This document shows, one piece after another, positions 48,066 to 58,950 of a stretch of 64,000 nt of DNA. Numbering within the stretch: the stretch's first letter is position 1; every line of letters starts with the position of its first letter. Below the pieces are notes generated by a model. The model had not been told where the DNA came from. It saw only the letters and a program-made list of their open reading frames with translations, and did not search any database. Both the position numbers and the translations under genes were made by a program. Where the stretch lies: positions 323,119 through 387,118 of the forward strand of contig NZ_JOIU01000009.1 in NCBI RefSeq assembly GCF_000720135.1, read 5' to 3'. Source of the stretch: Streptomyces sp. NRRL S-1022 (lineage in GTDB: Bacteria; Actinomycetota; Actinomycetes; Streptomycetales; Streptomycetaceae).

Positions 48066-49781
48066 GTGATGAGCAGCAGTCCGGAGACCACGACCCGCAC
48101 GACCGGCGCCCACCGGGCGCACCGCGAGGCCCGTGAGACACGTGAAGCGCGGCGCGCGGAGCGAGAGGCACGCGACCGTGCCGCCGCGCGCACCGTCGCC
48201 CAGCGCACGCCGGCGCGCTACGAGCCGTACCTGGACGGCCTGTTCACCTACTGCCTGTCGGTCCTGTGCGACCACGACACGGCCACCGCCGCCCTCGGCG
48301 ACGTCCTCGCCCTGGCCGAGCGGCGCGGCCACCGGGTGCCGGTGACCGCCGCCGACCGCCGGGCCTGGCTGTACGCGCTGGCCCGCTGGGCCTGCCTGCG
48401 CAAGCTCGCCGAGGCCAAGCAGAAACGTCAGGCCACGCACGCGGCGGGCCGCGGCGGCGCCGGGAAAGCGGACCAGGACCCGCCCGTCGCGCCGGACCTC
48501 CAGGAGGAGCGGCGCCGCGAACTCGCCCTGCTGGCCTGGCCGGAGGCCGCCGGCACGACGCCCGAGCAGCGCGAGGCCCTGGAGCTCGCCGTACGGCACC
48601 ACCTCGCCGCCCACGAGGTCGCCGCCGTCCTCGGCATGGAGCCCGCCGCCGCGCGCGAGCTGCTCGCCTCCGCCGCCTGCGAGGTCGAACGCACCCGCGC
48701 GGCCCTGGCCGTGGTGCACACCGGCGGCTGTCCGAGCGTGGCCCACCTCACCGGGGACAGCCGGCTGGTCCTCAGCACGGCCCTGCGCCGCGAGCTGGTC
48801 CGGCACGTCGACGACTGCCCGCGCTGCCGGCGCACCGCCGAGCGCGCCGTTTCCGGCCACTGGCCCGGCGTCACGGTCACCCCCGCCGAGCTGCCCGTCC
48901 TGGCGGCCCCGCGCGCGGACCTGCAGATGGCGCTGGCCCGCCACCCGCGCGCGCGGGGCGCGGCCGTGCCCCGCTTCGACCGGCGCGGCTTCCCGATGGA
49001 CCCCAAGGACCGCGCGGCCCGCCGCGACCGGCTGCGCGCGCGGGCCGTCACGACGACGGTCGTCGCCACGGTGGTCGCCGCGCCGGTGATCGCCCTGTGG
49101 GCCGCCTACCGGGGCGGGCCGGCCGGGGACGACGACGGCCGCTCCGCGACCGCGCGCGAGGCGCAGGGACCCGACGCGCTGGGCAGCGACACCGCCGGGG
49201 GCTACGAGAACGCGGGGAACGCCAGCGTCAGGCCGGGCGCCCGGATCGGCAAGGACGGCAAGGCGGACGTCTCGGTGGAGGTCGTCAGCGTCGACGGCAG
49301 GGGCGGGCAGGGGGCGGGGCAGCTGGCCGTCGGCGCCGCCGGCGACGGCGACACCACGCTGATCACCCTCACGGCGTCCGGGACGGCCGAGGTCCGCTGG
49401 TCGGCGTCCACATCGGCCGCCTGGCTCTACTTCAGCCAGTCCTCGGGAACCCTCCGGCCCGGGCAGACGTTGACGGTCAAGGTGTACGTCGACCATCTGC
49501 GCGAGCCGTCCGGCCACTGGCACGCCCGGGTGGCGGTGGCACCGGCGGGCGCGGTCGTCACGATCGACGGCTACGGCACGGCCCCCACCCGCCCCACGTC
49601 CCGGCCGACCGCCACGCCGCCCTCGGCCTCGCCCAGCACGCCCCCCACGGACCCTCCGGCGAGCCAGTCCCCGCCCCCCACGGATCCGACTCCGCCTCCG
49701 GTCACCCCGTCGCCCACGGACACCGAGCCCGCCACACCCACCCCGACGGCCACGGACACTCCGAGCCCGTCGGACACGTAG
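48066..49781 (+). CDS. Membrane protein with sigma-like and anti-sigma-like N-terminus and a BACON domain
   Basis: The 571-residue product has an N-terminal part resembling ECF sigma region 2 ([33 protein letters not shown]) and region 4 ([36 protein letters not shown]), a zinc-finger-like [15 protein letters not shown] (His247, Cys251, Cys254) as in anti-sigma factors, one membrane helix (about 326-348), an extracytoplasmic BACON domain (about 410-505) and a Pro/Thr-rich tail. The start is GTG 48066, with TACGGT eight bases upstream, so it may be leaderless. Function is unknown; it could be an envelope-sensing regulator. Confidence 0.8.
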   Translation: MMSSSPETTTRTTGAHRAHREARETREARRAEREARDRAAARTVAQRTPARYEPYLDGLFTYCLSVLCDHDTATAALGDVLALAERRGHRVPVTAADRRAWLYALARWACLRKLAEAKQKRQATHAAGRGGAGKADQDPPVAPDLQEERRRELALLAWPEAAGTTPEQREALELAVRHHLAAHEVAAVLGMEPAAARELLASAACEVERTRAALAVVHTGGCPSVAHLTGDSRLVLSTALRRELVRHVDDCPRCRRTAERAVSGHWPGVTVTPAELPVLAAPRADLQMALARHPRARGAAVPRFDRRGFPMDPKDRAARRDRLRARAVTTTVVATVVAAPVIALWAAYRGGPAGDDDGRSATAREAQGPDALGSDTAGGYENAGNASVRPGARIGKDGKADVSVEVVSVDGRGGQGAGQLAVGAAGDGDTTLITLTASGTAEVRWSASTSAAWLYFSQSSGTLRPGQTLTVKVYVDHLREPSGHWHARVAVAPAGAVVTIDGYGTAPTRPTSRPTATPPSASPSTPPTDPPASQSPPPTDPTPPPVTPSPTDTEPATPTPTATDTPSPSDT

Positions 49782-49845
49782 GCCCTGCGCCCGGGCCTCC
49801 GAGCGCTCCGGCCCCCGTCCCCGCCGAGTGCTGCCGGGACCGGTG

Positions 49846-50598
49846 CTACGGCGCTGGGTCGGCCGGGTGGGGAGCCAGGAGGGGGAGCTGGGATGCCAGG
49901 CGCTGTTCGCAGAGCTCGGCCAGGCGGTCGTAGCCGGCCTTGCCCATCAGTTCCGTCAGCTCGGCCCGGTAGGAGACGTACACCGGCTCACCCGCGCCGT
50001 GTGCCGACGTCGCCGAGGTGCACCACCAGTGCAGGTCGTGGCCGCCCGGCCCCCAGCCCCGGCGGTCGTACTCCCCGATGGACACCTGCAGCACGCGCGT
50101 GTCGTCCGGCCGGTCGATCCAGTCGTACGTCCGCCGGACCGGCAGCTGCCAGCACACGTCCGGCTTGGTCTCCAGTGGCTCCCGCCCCTCCTTCAGCGCC
50201 AGGATGTGCAGCGAGCAGCCCGCCCCGCCCGCGAACCCGGGCCGGTTCTGGAAGATACAGGACCCCTGGAAGGGCCGCGTCTGCCGGGAGCCCTCCTCGT
50301 CCTCGGAGACCCACCCGTTCCGCGTGCCCTCGGCATGGTGCTGCCAGATCTCCGGCGTGAGCCGGGCCACGTGTCCGGCGACCCGCTTCTCGTCGTCCTC
50401 GTCGGAGAAGTGCGCGCCCAGCGAGCAGCAGCCGTCGTCCGCGCGCCCCGCCTGGATGCCCTGGCAGCCACTGCCGAAGATGCAGTTCCAGCGAGAGGTC
50501 AGCCATGTCAGATCGCAGCGGAACACCTGCTCGTCGTCCGCCGGATCGGGAAACTCCACCCAGGCGCGGGCGAAGTCGAGCCCCTTCTCGTCGCTCAT
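49846..50598 (-). CDS. Cysteine-rich conserved protein of unknown function
   Basis: The 250-residue product has ten or more cysteines in conserved-looking contexts ([43 protein letters not shown]) and may bind iron-sulfur or zinc. A near-perfect AAGGAGG five bases before ATG 50598 supports this start. However, the frame stays open upstream to GTG 50694, encoding a lysine-rich repeat (KTxKAxKxxKTAK type) of 32 residues, so a longer histone-like-tailed form is possible. It is divergent from the Ppx/GppA gene. Confidence 0.8.
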   Translation of the reverse strand: MSDEKGLDFARAWVEFPDPADDEQVFRCDLTWLTSRWNCIFGSGCQGIQAGRADDGCCSLGAHFSDEDDEKRVAGHVARLTPEIWQHHAEGTRNGWVSEDEEGSRQTRPFQGSCIFQNRPGFAGGAGCSLHILALKEGREPLETKPDVCWQLPVRRTYDWIDRPDDTRVLQVSIGEYDRRGWGPGGHDLHWWCTSATSAHGAGEPVYVSYRAELTELMGKAGYDRLAELCEQRLASQLPLLAPHPADPAP

Positions 50599-50766
50599 CC
50601 TCGCCTCCTTGGGGGCTTTGGCGGTCTTATGAGCTTTGCCCGCCTTGTCGGTTTTGACAGTTTTGTCGGGCTTTGCCTTTTTCGTCTTTGGCACTCGTCC
50701 AGGGTAAGTGGCCAAGCACCGCTCCGGGGACCGAGCGGGGACGTTCTGGCAGTAGCGTTTCCGTAC

Positions 50767-51699
50767 ATGAGACTCGGTGTCCTGGACGTGGGTTCGAACA
50801 CGGTGCATCTGCTGGTGGTGGACGCCCACCCCGGCGCGTGCCCGCTGCCCGCGCATTCGCACAAGGTCGAACTTCGGCTCGCCCAGCTCCTCGACGACAG
50901 CGGTGCCATCGGCGACGAAGGCATCGACAAGCTGATCGCCGTCGTACAGGACGCGCTGCAGGCCGCCGAGGACAAGGGCGTCGAGGACCTGCTGCCGTTC
51001 GCGACCTCCGCCGTCCGCGAGGCCACCAACGCCGACGACGTCCTCGCGCGCGTAGCCGACGCGACCGGCGTACGGCTCCAGGTGCTCGCCGGCGAGGAGG
51101 AGGCCCGGCTCACCTTCCTCGCCGTCCGCCGCTGGTTCGGCTGGTCCGCCGGAAAACTGCTGGTCCTGGACATCGGCGGCGGCTCCCTGGAGATCGCCTA
51201 CGGCATGGACGAGGAACCGGACGCGGCGGTCTCCCTGCCGCTCGGCGCCGGCCGCCTCACCGCCGGCTGGCTGCCCGGCGACCCGCCCGCCCCGGAGGAC
51301 GTCCGCGCCCTGCGCCGGCACGTCCGCACGGAGATCGCCCGCACGGTCGGCGAGTTCAGCCGCATAGGCGCCCCCGACCACGTGGTCGCCACCTCCAAGA
51401 CCTTCAAGCAGCTCGCCCGCATCGCCGGCGCCGCCCGCAGCACCGAGGGCCTCTACGTGCAGCGCGAACTCAAGCGCGAGTCCCTGGAGGCCTGGGTCCC
51501 GCGCCTGGCCGGCATGACGACCGAGCAGCGCGCCGAACTCCCCGGCGTCTCGGACGGCAGGGCCGCCCAGCTCCTCGCCGGCGCCCTGGTCGCCGAGGGC
51601 GCGATGGACCTCTTCGGCGTGGAGGAACTGGAGATCTGCCCCTGGGCCCTGAGGGAGGGCGTCATCCTCCGGCGCCTCGACCACATGGGTTCGGATTAG
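50767..51699 (+). CDS. Exopolyphosphatase / guanosine pentaphosphatase family protein
   Basis: The 310-residue protein is a Ppx/GppA member: [19 protein letters not shown] (phosphate 1 loop), [16 protein letters not shown], and [16 protein letters not shown] (phosphate 2). It has only the two ASKHA core domains, the short form seen in Actinobacteria. Such enzymes degrade inorganic polyphosphate or pppGpp. No start-site doubt: ATG 50767 begins the first motif. Actinobacteria usually carry two such genes, so which one this is remains open. Confidence 0.9.
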   Translation: MRLGVLDVGSNTVHLLVVDAHPGACPLPAHSHKVELRLAQLLDDSGAIGDEGIDKLIAVVQDALQAAEDKGVEDLLPFATSAVREATNADDVLARVADATGVRLQVLAGEEEARLTFLAVRRWFGWSAGKLLVLDIGGGSLEIAYGMDEEPDAAVSLPLGAGRLTAGWLPGDPPAPEDVRALRRHVRTEIARTVGEFSRIGAPDHVVATSKTFKQLARIAGAARSTEGLYVQRELKRESLEAWVPRLAGMTTEQRAELPGVSDGRAAQLLAGALVAEGAMDLFGVEELEICPWALREGVILRRLDHMGSD

Positions 51700-51841
51700 C
51701 GCCCCCGAAGGGCGCGGGTCCGTATCTCCTCGCGGCTCCGCCGCGGGGCGCGACAAGCCACGAACGACCCGCAGGCGCCCGAATGGCAAACCTCACAACG
51801 GCGAACAGGCACCCGACACCCCGGCCTCCCAGCGCCGTAAG

Positions 51842-52672
51842 GTGACGGACGTGGCTGAACCAAGGGACGTGGACGTGCGCATCGCGCTCTCGACCGCCTC
51901 CGTCTACCCCGAGTCGACGGCGACGGCCTTCGAGATCGCCGCGCGCCTCGGTTACGACGGCGTCGAGGTCATGGTCTGGACCGACCCGGTCAGCCAGGAC
52001 ATCGAGGCGCTGCGCCGCCTGTCGGACTACCACGGCGTCCCGGTCCTGGCCGTCCACGCCCCCTGCCTGCTGATCACCCAGCGGGTCTGGTCCACCGACC
52101 CCTGGGTGAAGCTCCAGCGGGCCCGGGCGGCGGCCGAGAAGCTGGGCGCCTCCACCGTCGTAGTGCACCCGCCGTTCCGCTGGCAGCGACAGTACGCCCG
52201 GGACTTCGTCGACGGGATCTGGCGGATGGCGGACGAGACGGACGTACGGTTCGCCGTCGAGAACATGTACCCCTGGCGCTACCGCGACCGCGAGATGCTC
52301 GCCTACGCCCCCGACTGGGACGTCACCCACGACGACTACCGGCACTTCACGATCGATCTCAGCCACACGGCGACGGCCCGCAGCGACGCCCTGGACATGG
52401 CCGACCGCATGGGGGACCGGCTCGGGCACGTCCACCTCGCCGACGGCCGGGGCTCGGCCAAGGACGAGCACCTGGTCCCCGGCCGCGGCACCCAGCCCTG
52501 CGCCGAGCTGCTGGAACGCCTGGTGCGCACCGGCTTCGACGGCCATGTCGTGATCGAGGTCAACACCCGGCGGGCGATGTCCGGCGCCGAGCGCGAGGCC
52601 GACCTCGCCGAGGCCCTGGAGTTCACGCGCAAGCACCTGACCGCGGCCGCCGTGCGGGTGTCCGGCCGGTGA
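51842..52672 (+). CDS. Sugar phosphate isomerase/epimerase-like TIM barrel (AP endonuclease 2 family)
   Basis: The 276-residue product has the xylose isomerase-like TIM barrel pattern: [67 protein letters not shown] and HVHLADGRG, with acidic and His residues for divalent metal. The substrate is unknown. Start GTG 51842 is given; GTG 51851 is possible. It overlaps the TetR gene by four bases (GTGA). Confidence 0.87.
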   Translation: MTDVAEPRDVDVRIALSTASVYPESTATAFEIAARLGYDGVEVMVWTDPVSQDIEALRRLSDYHGVPVLAVHAPCLLITQRVWSTDPWVKLQRARAAAEKLGASTVVVHPPFRWQRQYARDFVDGIWRMADETDVRFAVENMYPWRYRDREMLAYAPDWDVTHDDYRHFTIDLSHTATARSDALDMADRMGDRLGHVHLADGRGSAKDEHLVPGRGTQPCAELLERLVRTGFDGHVVIEVNTRRAMSGAEREADLAEALEFTRKHLTAAAVRVSGR

Positions 52673-53304
52673 CCGCCACCCCGCCGCCGGACGCCACCCC
52701 GCCCGGGCCCCCCGCCCGCCGCCGTGGCCGACCCCCGCGCACCGAGTCCGCCGGCACCCGGGACCGTATCCTCGCCGCCGCCCGCGAGGAGTTCTCCGCA
52801 CGCGGGTACGAGAAGACGTCCGTACGCGGCATCGCCAAGGCAGCCGGGGTGGACTCCGCGCTCGTCCACCACTACTTCGGCACCAAGGAACAGGTCTTCG
52901 AGGCGGCCATCGAGGTCGCCTTCGCGCCCGCGCTGAACGCGCCGGACGCGGCGGCCGAGGGCTCCCTGGACGGCGTCGGCGAAAGGCTGACCCGGTTCAT
53001 CTTCGGCATCTGGGAGAACCCCACGACCCGTACCCCGCTGCTGGCGATCGTGCGCTCGGCCGTCAACAACGACACGGCCGCCGCCGTCTTCCGCCGTCTG
53101 GTCGCCGCCCAGCTGGTGCGCCGCATCGCCGCCCAGGTGGAGCTGCCGGACGCCGAGCTGCGCGCCGAGCTGGCGGCCGCCCAGCTCGTGGGGTGCGCCA
53201 TGCTGCGGTACGTGATCAAAGTGGAGCCGCTGGCGTCGGCGGACCCGGAGCAGGTCATCGCCCGCCTCGCCCCCGTCGTACAGGGGCACCTGACGGCCCC
53301 GTGA
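52669..53304 (+). CDS. TetR-family regulator
   Basis: The 211-residue protein has an N-terminal disordered Pro-rich stretch, then the TetR helix-turn-helix ([48 protein letters not shown]). GTG 52669 overlaps the isomerase-like gene, so both are co-translated, suggesting the regulator controls this metabolic gene or neighbours such as ilvD. The ligand is unknown. Confidence 0.9.
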   Translation: MTATPPPDATPPGPPARRRGRPPRTESAGTRDRILAAAREEFSARGYEKTSVRGIAKAAGVDSALVHHYFGTKEQVFEAAIEVAFAPALNAPDAAAEGSLDGVGERLTRFIFGIWENPTTRTPLLAIVRSAVNNDTAAAVFRRLVAAQLVRRIAAQVELPDAELRAELAAAQLVGCAMLRYVIKVEPLASADPEQVIARLAPVVQGHLTAP

Positions 53305-53309
53305 AACGG

Positions 53310-53339
53310 TTGTCCCGCGATTCGGACACCTTGTCCCGC
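53310..53339 (+). promoter_or_regulatory. Direct repeat in the ilvD promoter region
   Basis: TTGTCCCGC occurs at 53310-53318 and again at 53331-53339, a 21-base period, just after the TetR stop and 60-90 bases before ilvD. Two helical turns apart, the copies could be regulator half-sites on one DNA face. Confidence 0.4.
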
Positions 53340-53399
53340 CCACTGGATGACCGGCGTACGCTCGATAGCAGCCACATCCGTCTGAAGGAGCGAGCGACG

Positions 53400-55253
53400 A
53401 TGCCCGAGCTGAGGTCCCGCACAGTCACCCACGGCCGCAACATGGCGGGCGCCCGCGCCCTTATGCGCGCCTCCGGTGTACCCGGTGCGGACATCGGCCG
53501 GAAGCCGATCATCGCCGTCGCCAACTCGTTCACCGAGTTCGTGCCGGGCCACACCCACCTCCAGCCGGTCGGCCGGATCGTCAGCGAGGCGATCAGGGAG
53601 GCGGGCGGCATCCCGCGCGAGTTCAACACGATCGCCGTCGACGACGGCATCGCCATGGGCCACGGCGGCATGCTGTACTCCCTGCCGTCCCGCGACCTGA
53701 TCGCGGACTCGGTCGAGTACATGGTCGAGGCGCACTGCGCCGACGCCCTGGTCTGCATCTCCAACTGCGACAAGATCACCCCGGGCATGCTCATGGCGGC
53801 CCTGCGCCTGAACATCCCGACGGTGTTCGTCTCCGGCGGTCCCATGGAGTCCGGCCGCGCCACCCTCGTGGACGGCACGGTCCGCACCCTCGACCTGGTC
53901 GACGCGATCTCCGACGCCGTCAACGACAAGATCTCCGACGAGGACATCCTCCGCATCGAGGAGAACGCCTGCCCGACCTGCGGCAGCTGTTCCGGCATGT
54001 TCACCGCCAACTCGATGAACTGCCTGACCGAGGCCATCGGCCTGTCCCTGCCCGGCAACGGCTCGGTCCTCGCCACCCACACCGCCCGCCGCGCCCTGTA
54101 CGAGAACGCGGCCCGCACGGTCATGGACGTCACCCGCCGCTACTACGAGCAGGACGACGACACCGTCCTGCCCCGCAACATCGCCACCTTCCAGGCGTTC
54201 GAGAACGCCATGGCCCTGGACATCGCGATGGGCGGCTCCACCAACACGATCCTGCACCTGCTGGCCGCCGCCCAGGAGGCCGGCGTCCCGTTCGGCCTGG
54301 ACGAGATCGACGCCGTCTCGCGCCGCGTGCCCTGCCTGGCGAAGGTGGCCCCCAACGTCGCCAAGAATCGCACGTACTACATGGAGGACGTGCACCGCGC
54401 CGGCGGCATCCCCGCCCTCCTCGGCGAACTGCACCGCGCCGGCCTGCTCAACGAGGACGTGCACGCCGTCCACAGCCCCTCCCTCTCCGACTGGCTGAAG
54501 ACCTGGGACGTGCGCGGCGGCTCCCCGTCCCCGGAGGCGGTCGAGCTGTGGCACGCGGCCCCCGGCTGCGTCCGCTCCGCCGAGGCCTTCTCCCAGTCCG
54601 AGCGCTGGGAGTCCCTGGACGACGACGCCGAGAACGGCTGCATCCGCTCCGCCGAGCACGCGTACTCCAAGGACGGCGGCCTCGCGGTCCTGCGCGGCAA
54701 CCTCGCCGTCGACGGCTGCGTGGTCAAGACGGCCGGCGTCGACGAGTCGATCTGGACCTTCGAGGGCCCGGCGGTCGTCTGCGAGTCCCAGGAGGAGGCC
54801 GTCCAGCGGATCCTCACCCAGGAGGTCAAGGACGGCGACGTCGTCGTCATCCGCTACGAGGGCCCCAAGGGCGGCCCCGGTATGCAGGAGATGCTGTACC
54901 CGACCTCGTACCTGAAGGGCCGCGGCCTCGGCAAGACCTGCGCCCTGATCACCGACGGCCGCTTCTCCGGCGGCACCTCGGGCCTGTCCATCGGCCACGC
55001 ATCCCCCGAGGCGGCCTCCGGCGGCACCATCGCCCTGGTCCAGGACGGCGACCGCATCCGCATCGACATCCCGGGCCGCACCATCGAGTTGCTGGTCGAC
55101 GAGGCCGAACTGGCCCGCCGCGCCGAGGCCCTGAACGGCGTCTACGCCCCGAAGAACCGCGACCGCAAGGTCTCCGCCGCCCTGCGCGCCTACGCGGCGA
55201 TGGCGACGAGCGCCGACAAGGGCGCGGTGCGCGACGTGTCCCGGCTGGGCTGA
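53400..55253 (+). CDS. ilvD: Dihydroxy-acid dehydratase
   Basis: IlvD dehydrates dihydroxy acids in isoleucine, valine and pantothenate synthesis. The 617-residue iron-sulfur enzyme has [10 protein letters not shown] (Cys123) and [19 protein letters not shown] (Cys191, 194, 197), [10 protein letters not shown], and the C-terminal [20 protein letters not shown]. It closely resembles the E. coli type in length and motif spacing. GAAGGAG precedes ATG 53400. The branched-chain pathway otherwise is not in this window. Confidence 0.96.
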   Translation: MPELRSRTVTHGRNMAGARALMRASGVPGADIGRKPIIAVANSFTEFVPGHTHLQPVGRIVSEAIREAGGIPREFNTIAVDDGIAMGHGGMLYSLPSRDLIADSVEYMVEAHCADALVCISNCDKITPGMLMAALRLNIPTVFVSGGPMESGRATLVDGTVRTLDLVDAISDAVNDKISDEDILRIEENACPTCGSCSGMFTANSMNCLTEAIGLSLPGNGSVLATHTARRALYENAARTVMDVTRRYYEQDDDTVLPRNIATFQAFENAMALDIAMGGSTNTILHLLAAAQEAGVPFGLDEIDAVSRRVPCLAKVAPNVAKNRTYYMEDVHRAGGIPALLGELHRAGLLNEDVHAVHSPSLSDWLKTWDVRGGSPSPEAVELWHAAPGCVRSAEAFSQSERWESLDDDAENGCIRSAEHAYSKDGGLAVLRGNLAVDGCVVKTAGVDESIWTFEGPAVVCESQEEAVQRILTQEVKDGDVVVIRYEGPKGGPGMQEMLYPTSYLKGRGLGKTCALITDGRFSGGTSGLSIGHASPEAASGGTIALVQDGDRIRIDIPGRTIELLVDEAELARRAEALNGVYAPKNRDRKVSAALRAYAAMATSADKGAVRDVSRLG

Positions 55254-55302
55254 CCGGTCGCAGCAGGGGTCGCCTTGTGACGGGGGCGGCCCCTGCGTCC
55301 GG

Positions 55303-57519
55303 TCACCGGGCAGCGCCCCAGTCCGACGGCTTGCGGCCGTCCACGGCGAAGACCGTGCCGTCCGGCGCGGCGGCCAGGACGCGGTCGCCGGCCGGCACCG
55401 GGGCGGGCGGGGTGCTCATCACCCGGGCGGAGTTCGCGCCCAGCCGCGCCGGCGTCTGCCCGACGAGCCGGCCCTCGTGGGCGTCCACGGCCAGCAGCCG
55501 GCCGTCGCTCGCGGTGAAGTACACCCGGCCGCCCTGCACGACGGGCACCGAACCGCGGCTCACCGACGTCTCCAGGTGCCACAGGTGCCGGCCCGACGCC
55601 ATGTCCACGGCGTCCAGGGAGCCGCCGGTGGCCAGCACGTAGACGACGTTCCCGTGCACGGTGGCGTGCGCCCCGTCGAGCACGGAGGGCAGCCCGACGC
55701 GCTTGGTCGCGCCCGTCGCGGGGGTGTAGCGGACGATCTCCTCGGCGCCGTACGCGCTGTCCACCGCCAGGAAGAACACCGAACCGTCCCGCGCCGCGAA
55801 CGGCTTGAGCCAGCCCCGCAGCCGTACGTCCCCGCGTACCCGGCCGGTCTCCGGGTCCACGGCGGTCACCCGGGTGCTCGTCCCGTCGGCGGACGTGCGC
55901 GTCGCCCAGGCCACCGGCTCGCCGGGGAACGCCACGAAGGCGGCCGCGCCCCGGCCGGGCACGGCACCGCGCCAGCGCGTGGCGCCGGTCGCGCCGTCCA
56001 CCCCGGTGAGCGTGCCGTCGGCGCCCGCGAGCAGGGCCGTACCGCCGGCGTACCGCACCGTCGTCCCCGCGGGCAGCCGGCGCTGCCACACCTGCTCGCC
56101 GGTCGCGGGGGCGAGCCCCGCGAGCCGTGAGCCGCCGTCCGTGTACGGCTGCACCAGCCCGCCGGAGACGGCCGGCGGCCCGCTGGTGGACGAGGTGCCG
56201 ACCGAGCGCCGCCACAGCAGCCCGCCGTCGTCCGGCGAGAGCGCGAAGACGACACCGGGGCGCGCGCAGAGCACCTTCCCCGCCCCGTACGCGCAGTGCG
56301 GCATGCCCTCGCCGCCGACCGCCGGCCGGGCCGTCCAGGTGCCGCCGGCAGCCGCCGTCAGGGACGGCCGATCCCCGCCCCCGGGTGCCTGATCGTTTCC
56401 GCCCGGCAGCCACACCGCGGTGAGCACACCTGCCAGCGCGAGCCCGAGGCCCCCGGCCGCCAGCGCCGTCGTCCGTCCGCGGCCGCGGCGCCGCCCGGCG
56501 GACCGGAGGCGCGAGGAACTCACGGACCCGGACTCCGACGCGGCTTCCGGTGCGGGGCCTGGGGCGGCTTCCGGTGCGGCTTCCGGTCCGGCTTGCGACG
56601 CAGGCCCTGGTGCGGACTCCGGTGCGGACTCCGGCGCGGGGCCGTCCTCACCCGTCCGCTGCGCCGGTATGAACGCCTGGGTGTCGTACGAGGCCGCCAC
56701 CGAGCGCAGTTCCCGCATCAGCTCGTCCGGTGTGGGCCGGTCCGCGGGCTCCTTGGCCAGACAGCGCAGCACCAGCGGCGCGAGACCCGCCGGCACGCCC
56801 GTCAGATCGGGCTCGTCATGGACCACCTGGTAGGCGACGACGTACGGGCTGTCGGAGTCGAACGGCCCGCGCCCCGTGGACGCGTGCACCATGACCGAGC
56901 CGAGCGCGAAGATGTCGGCGGCCGGACCCACTTCACGGGGGCGCCGGAACTGCTCGGGCGCCATGAACGGCGGTGTGCCGATCAACTTCCCCGTCTCGGT
57001 GCGCAGTTCGCTGTCCTTCGGCCGGGAGATGCCGAAGTCGATGACCTTCGGACCGTCCTCGGCGAGCAGCACGTTGCTGGGCTTCAGATCCCGGTGCACC
57101 ACCCCGACCCGGTGGATGTCCCGCAGCGCCTCGGCGAGCCCCGCCATCAGCCGGCGCAGCTGCTCGGGCGCCATGGGGCCCTTCCGCTTCACCTGGTCGG
57201 AGAGGGTCGGGCCGGGGATGAACGAGGTGGCCATCCAGGGCCGTTCGGCCTCCGGGTCGGCGTCCACGACGGGCGCCGTGAAGGCACCGCTGACCCGGCG
57301 CGCGGCGGCCACCTCCTGCCGGAAACGACCCCTGAACTCGGGATCCCGGGCGAATTCGGCGTGTACGACCTTCACCGCGAGCCGCATCCCCGAGGTGCTC
57401 CGGGCGAGGTGGACGACCCCCATGCCACCGGATCCCAGACAGGACTCCAGCCGGTAGTGACCGGCGTATGCGGGAAGTTCCGCTTCCGCGCCCGCTCCAC
57501 CGTTGCGCTGTGGCGACAT
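55303..57519 (-). CDS. Membrane Ser/Thr protein kinase with C-terminal PQQ-type beta-propeller
   Basis: The 738-residue kinase has an N-terminal Hanks domain (about 20-280) with LGSGGMG, catalytic Lys50, HRDLKPSN (Asp144), DFG (Asp161) and the APE motif in MAPEQF, then a low-complexity Ala/Pro/Glu linker (about 325-390), one membrane helix (about 388-410) and an extracytoplasmic PQQ-repeat propeller of about six blades (LWRRSVG, VWQRRL, RWRGAV and so on). Such kinases may sense ligands through the propeller. ATG 57519 follows GGGGG. It converges with ilvD. Confidence 0.93.
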   Translation of the reverse strand: MSPQRNGGAGAEAELPAYAGHYRLESCLGSGGMGVVHLARSTSGMRLAVKVVHAEFARDPEFRGRFRQEVAAARRVSGAFTAPVVDADPEAERPWMATSFIPGPTLSDQVKRKGPMAPEQLRRLMAGLAEALRDIHRVGVVHRDLKPSNVLLAEDGPKVIDFGISRPKDSELRTETGKLIGTPPFMAPEQFRRPREVGPAADIFALGSVMVHASTGRGPFDSDSPYVVAYQVVHDEPDLTGVPAGLAPLVLRCLAKEPADRPTPDELMRELRSVAASYDTQAFIPAQRTGEDGPAPESAPESAPGPASQAGPEAAPEAAPGPAPEAASESGSVSSSRLRSAGRRRGRGRTTALAAGGLGLALAGVLTAVWLPGGNDQAPGGGDRPSLTAAAGGTWTARPAVGGEGMPHCAYGAGKVLCARPGVVFALSPDDGGLLWRRSVGTSSTSGPPAVSGGLVQPYTDGGSRLAGLAPATGEQVWQRRLPAGTTVRYAGGTALLAGADGTLTGVDGATGATRWRGAVPGRGAAAFVAFPGEPVAWATRTSADGTSTRVTAVDPETGRVRGDVRLRGWLKPFAARDGSVFFLAVDSAYGAEEIVRYTPATGATKRVGLPSVLDGAHATVHGNVVYVLATGGSLDAVDMASGRHLWHLETSVSRGSVPVVQGGRVYFTASDGRLLAVDAHEGRLVGQTPARLGANSARVMSTPPAPVPAGDRVLAAAPDGTVFAVDGRKPSDWGAAR

Positions 57520-57671
57520 GGACCACCCCCGTGCTCTTCGTCCGCGCGCGCGACGCACGGAGCCTAGTCGATGACTCGTACGGGACAGAGGCGGCTTGCT
57601 AGCGTCTGCGTGCGCGTCGCGCACATGCGTCACGCGGCCTGTTTTCAGTGACACACGGGGGAGGACCACTC

Positions 57672-57989
57672 ATGTCGATCGACCACGCGCAGGAGACCGA
57701 GGGCATCGGCGAGGGCACGGCGGTACAGGCGGCGGCAGCCGTCCGCACCTACGCCGTCGCCCCGGGCGTCCGGCTGAACGTCCGCAGCGGCCCGGGCACC
57801 CAGTACAACCTGGTCCGTGTCCTGCCGGAGGGCGTCCGGGTGCCGATCTACTGCCAGACGCCCGGTACGACCGTGTCGGGCACCTACGGCACGAGCAACA
57901 TCTGGGACCTCATCGACAGCGGCGAGTACGTCTCCGACGCCTACGTCGGCACGGGCAGCGACGGCTACGTCGCCTCCCGCTGCGGCTGA
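57672..57989 (+). CDS. Small bacterial SH3-domain protein
   Basis: The 105-residue product is a single SH3b-type domain: RLNVRSGPGTQYNLVRVLPEGVRVPIYCQT, then WDLIDSGEYVSDAYVGTGSDGYVASRCG. No signal peptide is visible, so it may be cytoplasmic or exported without one. GGGGGAGG precedes ATG 57672. It is divergent from the kinase gene, so a functional tie is possible but unsupported. Confidence 0.85.
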   Translation: MSIDHAQETEGIGEGTAVQAAAAVRTYAVAPGVRLNVRSGPGTQYNLVRVLPEGVRVPIYCQTPGTTVSGTYGTSNIWDLIDSGEYVSDAYVGTGSDGYVASRCG

Positions 57990-58224
57990 CCCCGGCCCCA
58001 CGGCCCGTCCCGCCGGGGTATCGCCCCGACGGGGCGGGCCGTTCCGGTGGGGAGGGGGGACCATCCCGACGGTGAGCTGGACGGACGGAGCCGGTGCCGG
58101 TCGAGGGCCGGCCCGACGGGAGGGCCCGGGCCGGATGGGAGGGCCCCGGCCTGGCGGGAGGGGCCGTTCGGGTCGCGCGGGGCTCCGTCCGGCCGGTGAG
58201 CCGCGTGGGCGGAGCGCGTGCCGG

Positions 58225-58270
58225 CCGAGGTCCGGGCCGCCGGGTGGCCGAGGTCCGGCCCGCCGGGTGG
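58225..58270. repeat. Tandem 23-base direct repeat
   Basis: Two adjacent copies (58225-58247 and 58248-58270) of a GC-rich 23-base unit starting CCGAGGTCCGG differ at one position. It lies in a non-coding stretch. Likely slippage or duplication product. Confidence 0.6.
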
Positions 58271-58326
58271 CCCGCCCGCTCCCGGCCGAGACCCGCCCCG
58301 CCCGGGAGCCCGCGGACGGCCGGAGC

Positions 58327-58332
58327 CATAAT
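58327..58332 (+). promoter_or_regulatory. -10 hexamer implying leaderless start
   Basis: CATAAT, close to TATAAT, ends six bases before GTG 58339. No ribosome binding site precedes the GTG, so the transcript is probably leaderless. Confidence 0.5.
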
Positions 58333-58338
58333 CGTCCC

Positions 58339-58899
58339 GTGAGCGACGAAACCGGCACCCCGGACACCACGGCGGGCACCGCCGGCCGCGCGGCCCAGGG
58401 CGACGGCGTGACCCGAGGCGACGGCGTGGCCCGGGGCGGCGGCCCCCGCCCCGAACCCCTGCGCTTCTTCGGCACGTCCTGGGTGAACCACGACCAGGGC
58501 TACGCGGCCCGCCGCGCCGGCGTCGCCGCCGGTTCCCTCGCCGCTGCCGCCCTCTCCTGCCTGGTGCTGCGCTTCGCCTACCAGGGCATCCGGATCGCCG
58601 AGACCGGCTCCTTCGTGACCGTGCTGGTCATCGTCATGTTCGCGATCTGCAGCGCGCTCGCCTTCCGCAACACCTGGGAGGGCTTCGGCAAGCGCCACGA
58701 CCCGCAGCGCCAGGCCGGCCTGCGCGGCCTGCTCGCCATCGGCTTCGTCGGCTCCCTCCTCGCCTACTTCTTCCGCTCCCTCACCGAGGCACCCGGCGAG
58801 AAGCTGCACCGCGAGGAGTACGAGCAGGCACGCGAGGCCCACGAACGCCGCACCACCCGTCGCACCGGCAACCCGTCCCGGAAGAAGCGCCGCGGATAG
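58339..58899 (+). CDS. Small membrane protein with three hydrophobic segments
   Basis: The 186-residue product has a disordered, Gly/Asp-rich N-terminus (about 1-40), a short conserved-looking GTSWVNHDQGYAARRAG segment, three hydrophobic segments (about 60-80, 86-106, 128-148) and a charged, Arg/Lys-rich tail. It resembles uncharacterised actinomycete membrane proteins. The GTG start at 58339 is supported by the near-consensus -10 just upstream. Confidence 0.78.
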   Translation: MSDETGTPDTTAGTAGRAAQGDGVTRGDGVARGGGPRPEPLRFFGTSWVNHDQGYAARRAGVAAGSLAAAALSCLVLRFAYQGIRIAETGSFVTVLVIVMFAICSALAFRNTWEGFGKRHDPQRQAGLRGLLAIGFVGSLLAYFFRSLTEAPGEKLHREEYEQAREAHERRTTRRTGNPSRKKRRG

Positions 58900-58950
58900 C
58901 AGGCCGGAAACGGAACGACAGGCGGCCGGCGGTGCCGTAGACAGGACCCC

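Larger units (their letters stand above)
57990..58338. other. GC-rich stretch with tandem repeats
   Basis: No convincing gene lies in this 349-base gap. It contains GGGAGGGCC-type near-repeats (58116-58166) and a 23-base tandem pair (separate entry). A CATAAT hexamer at 58327-58332 lies just before the next gene. Confidence 0.5.
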
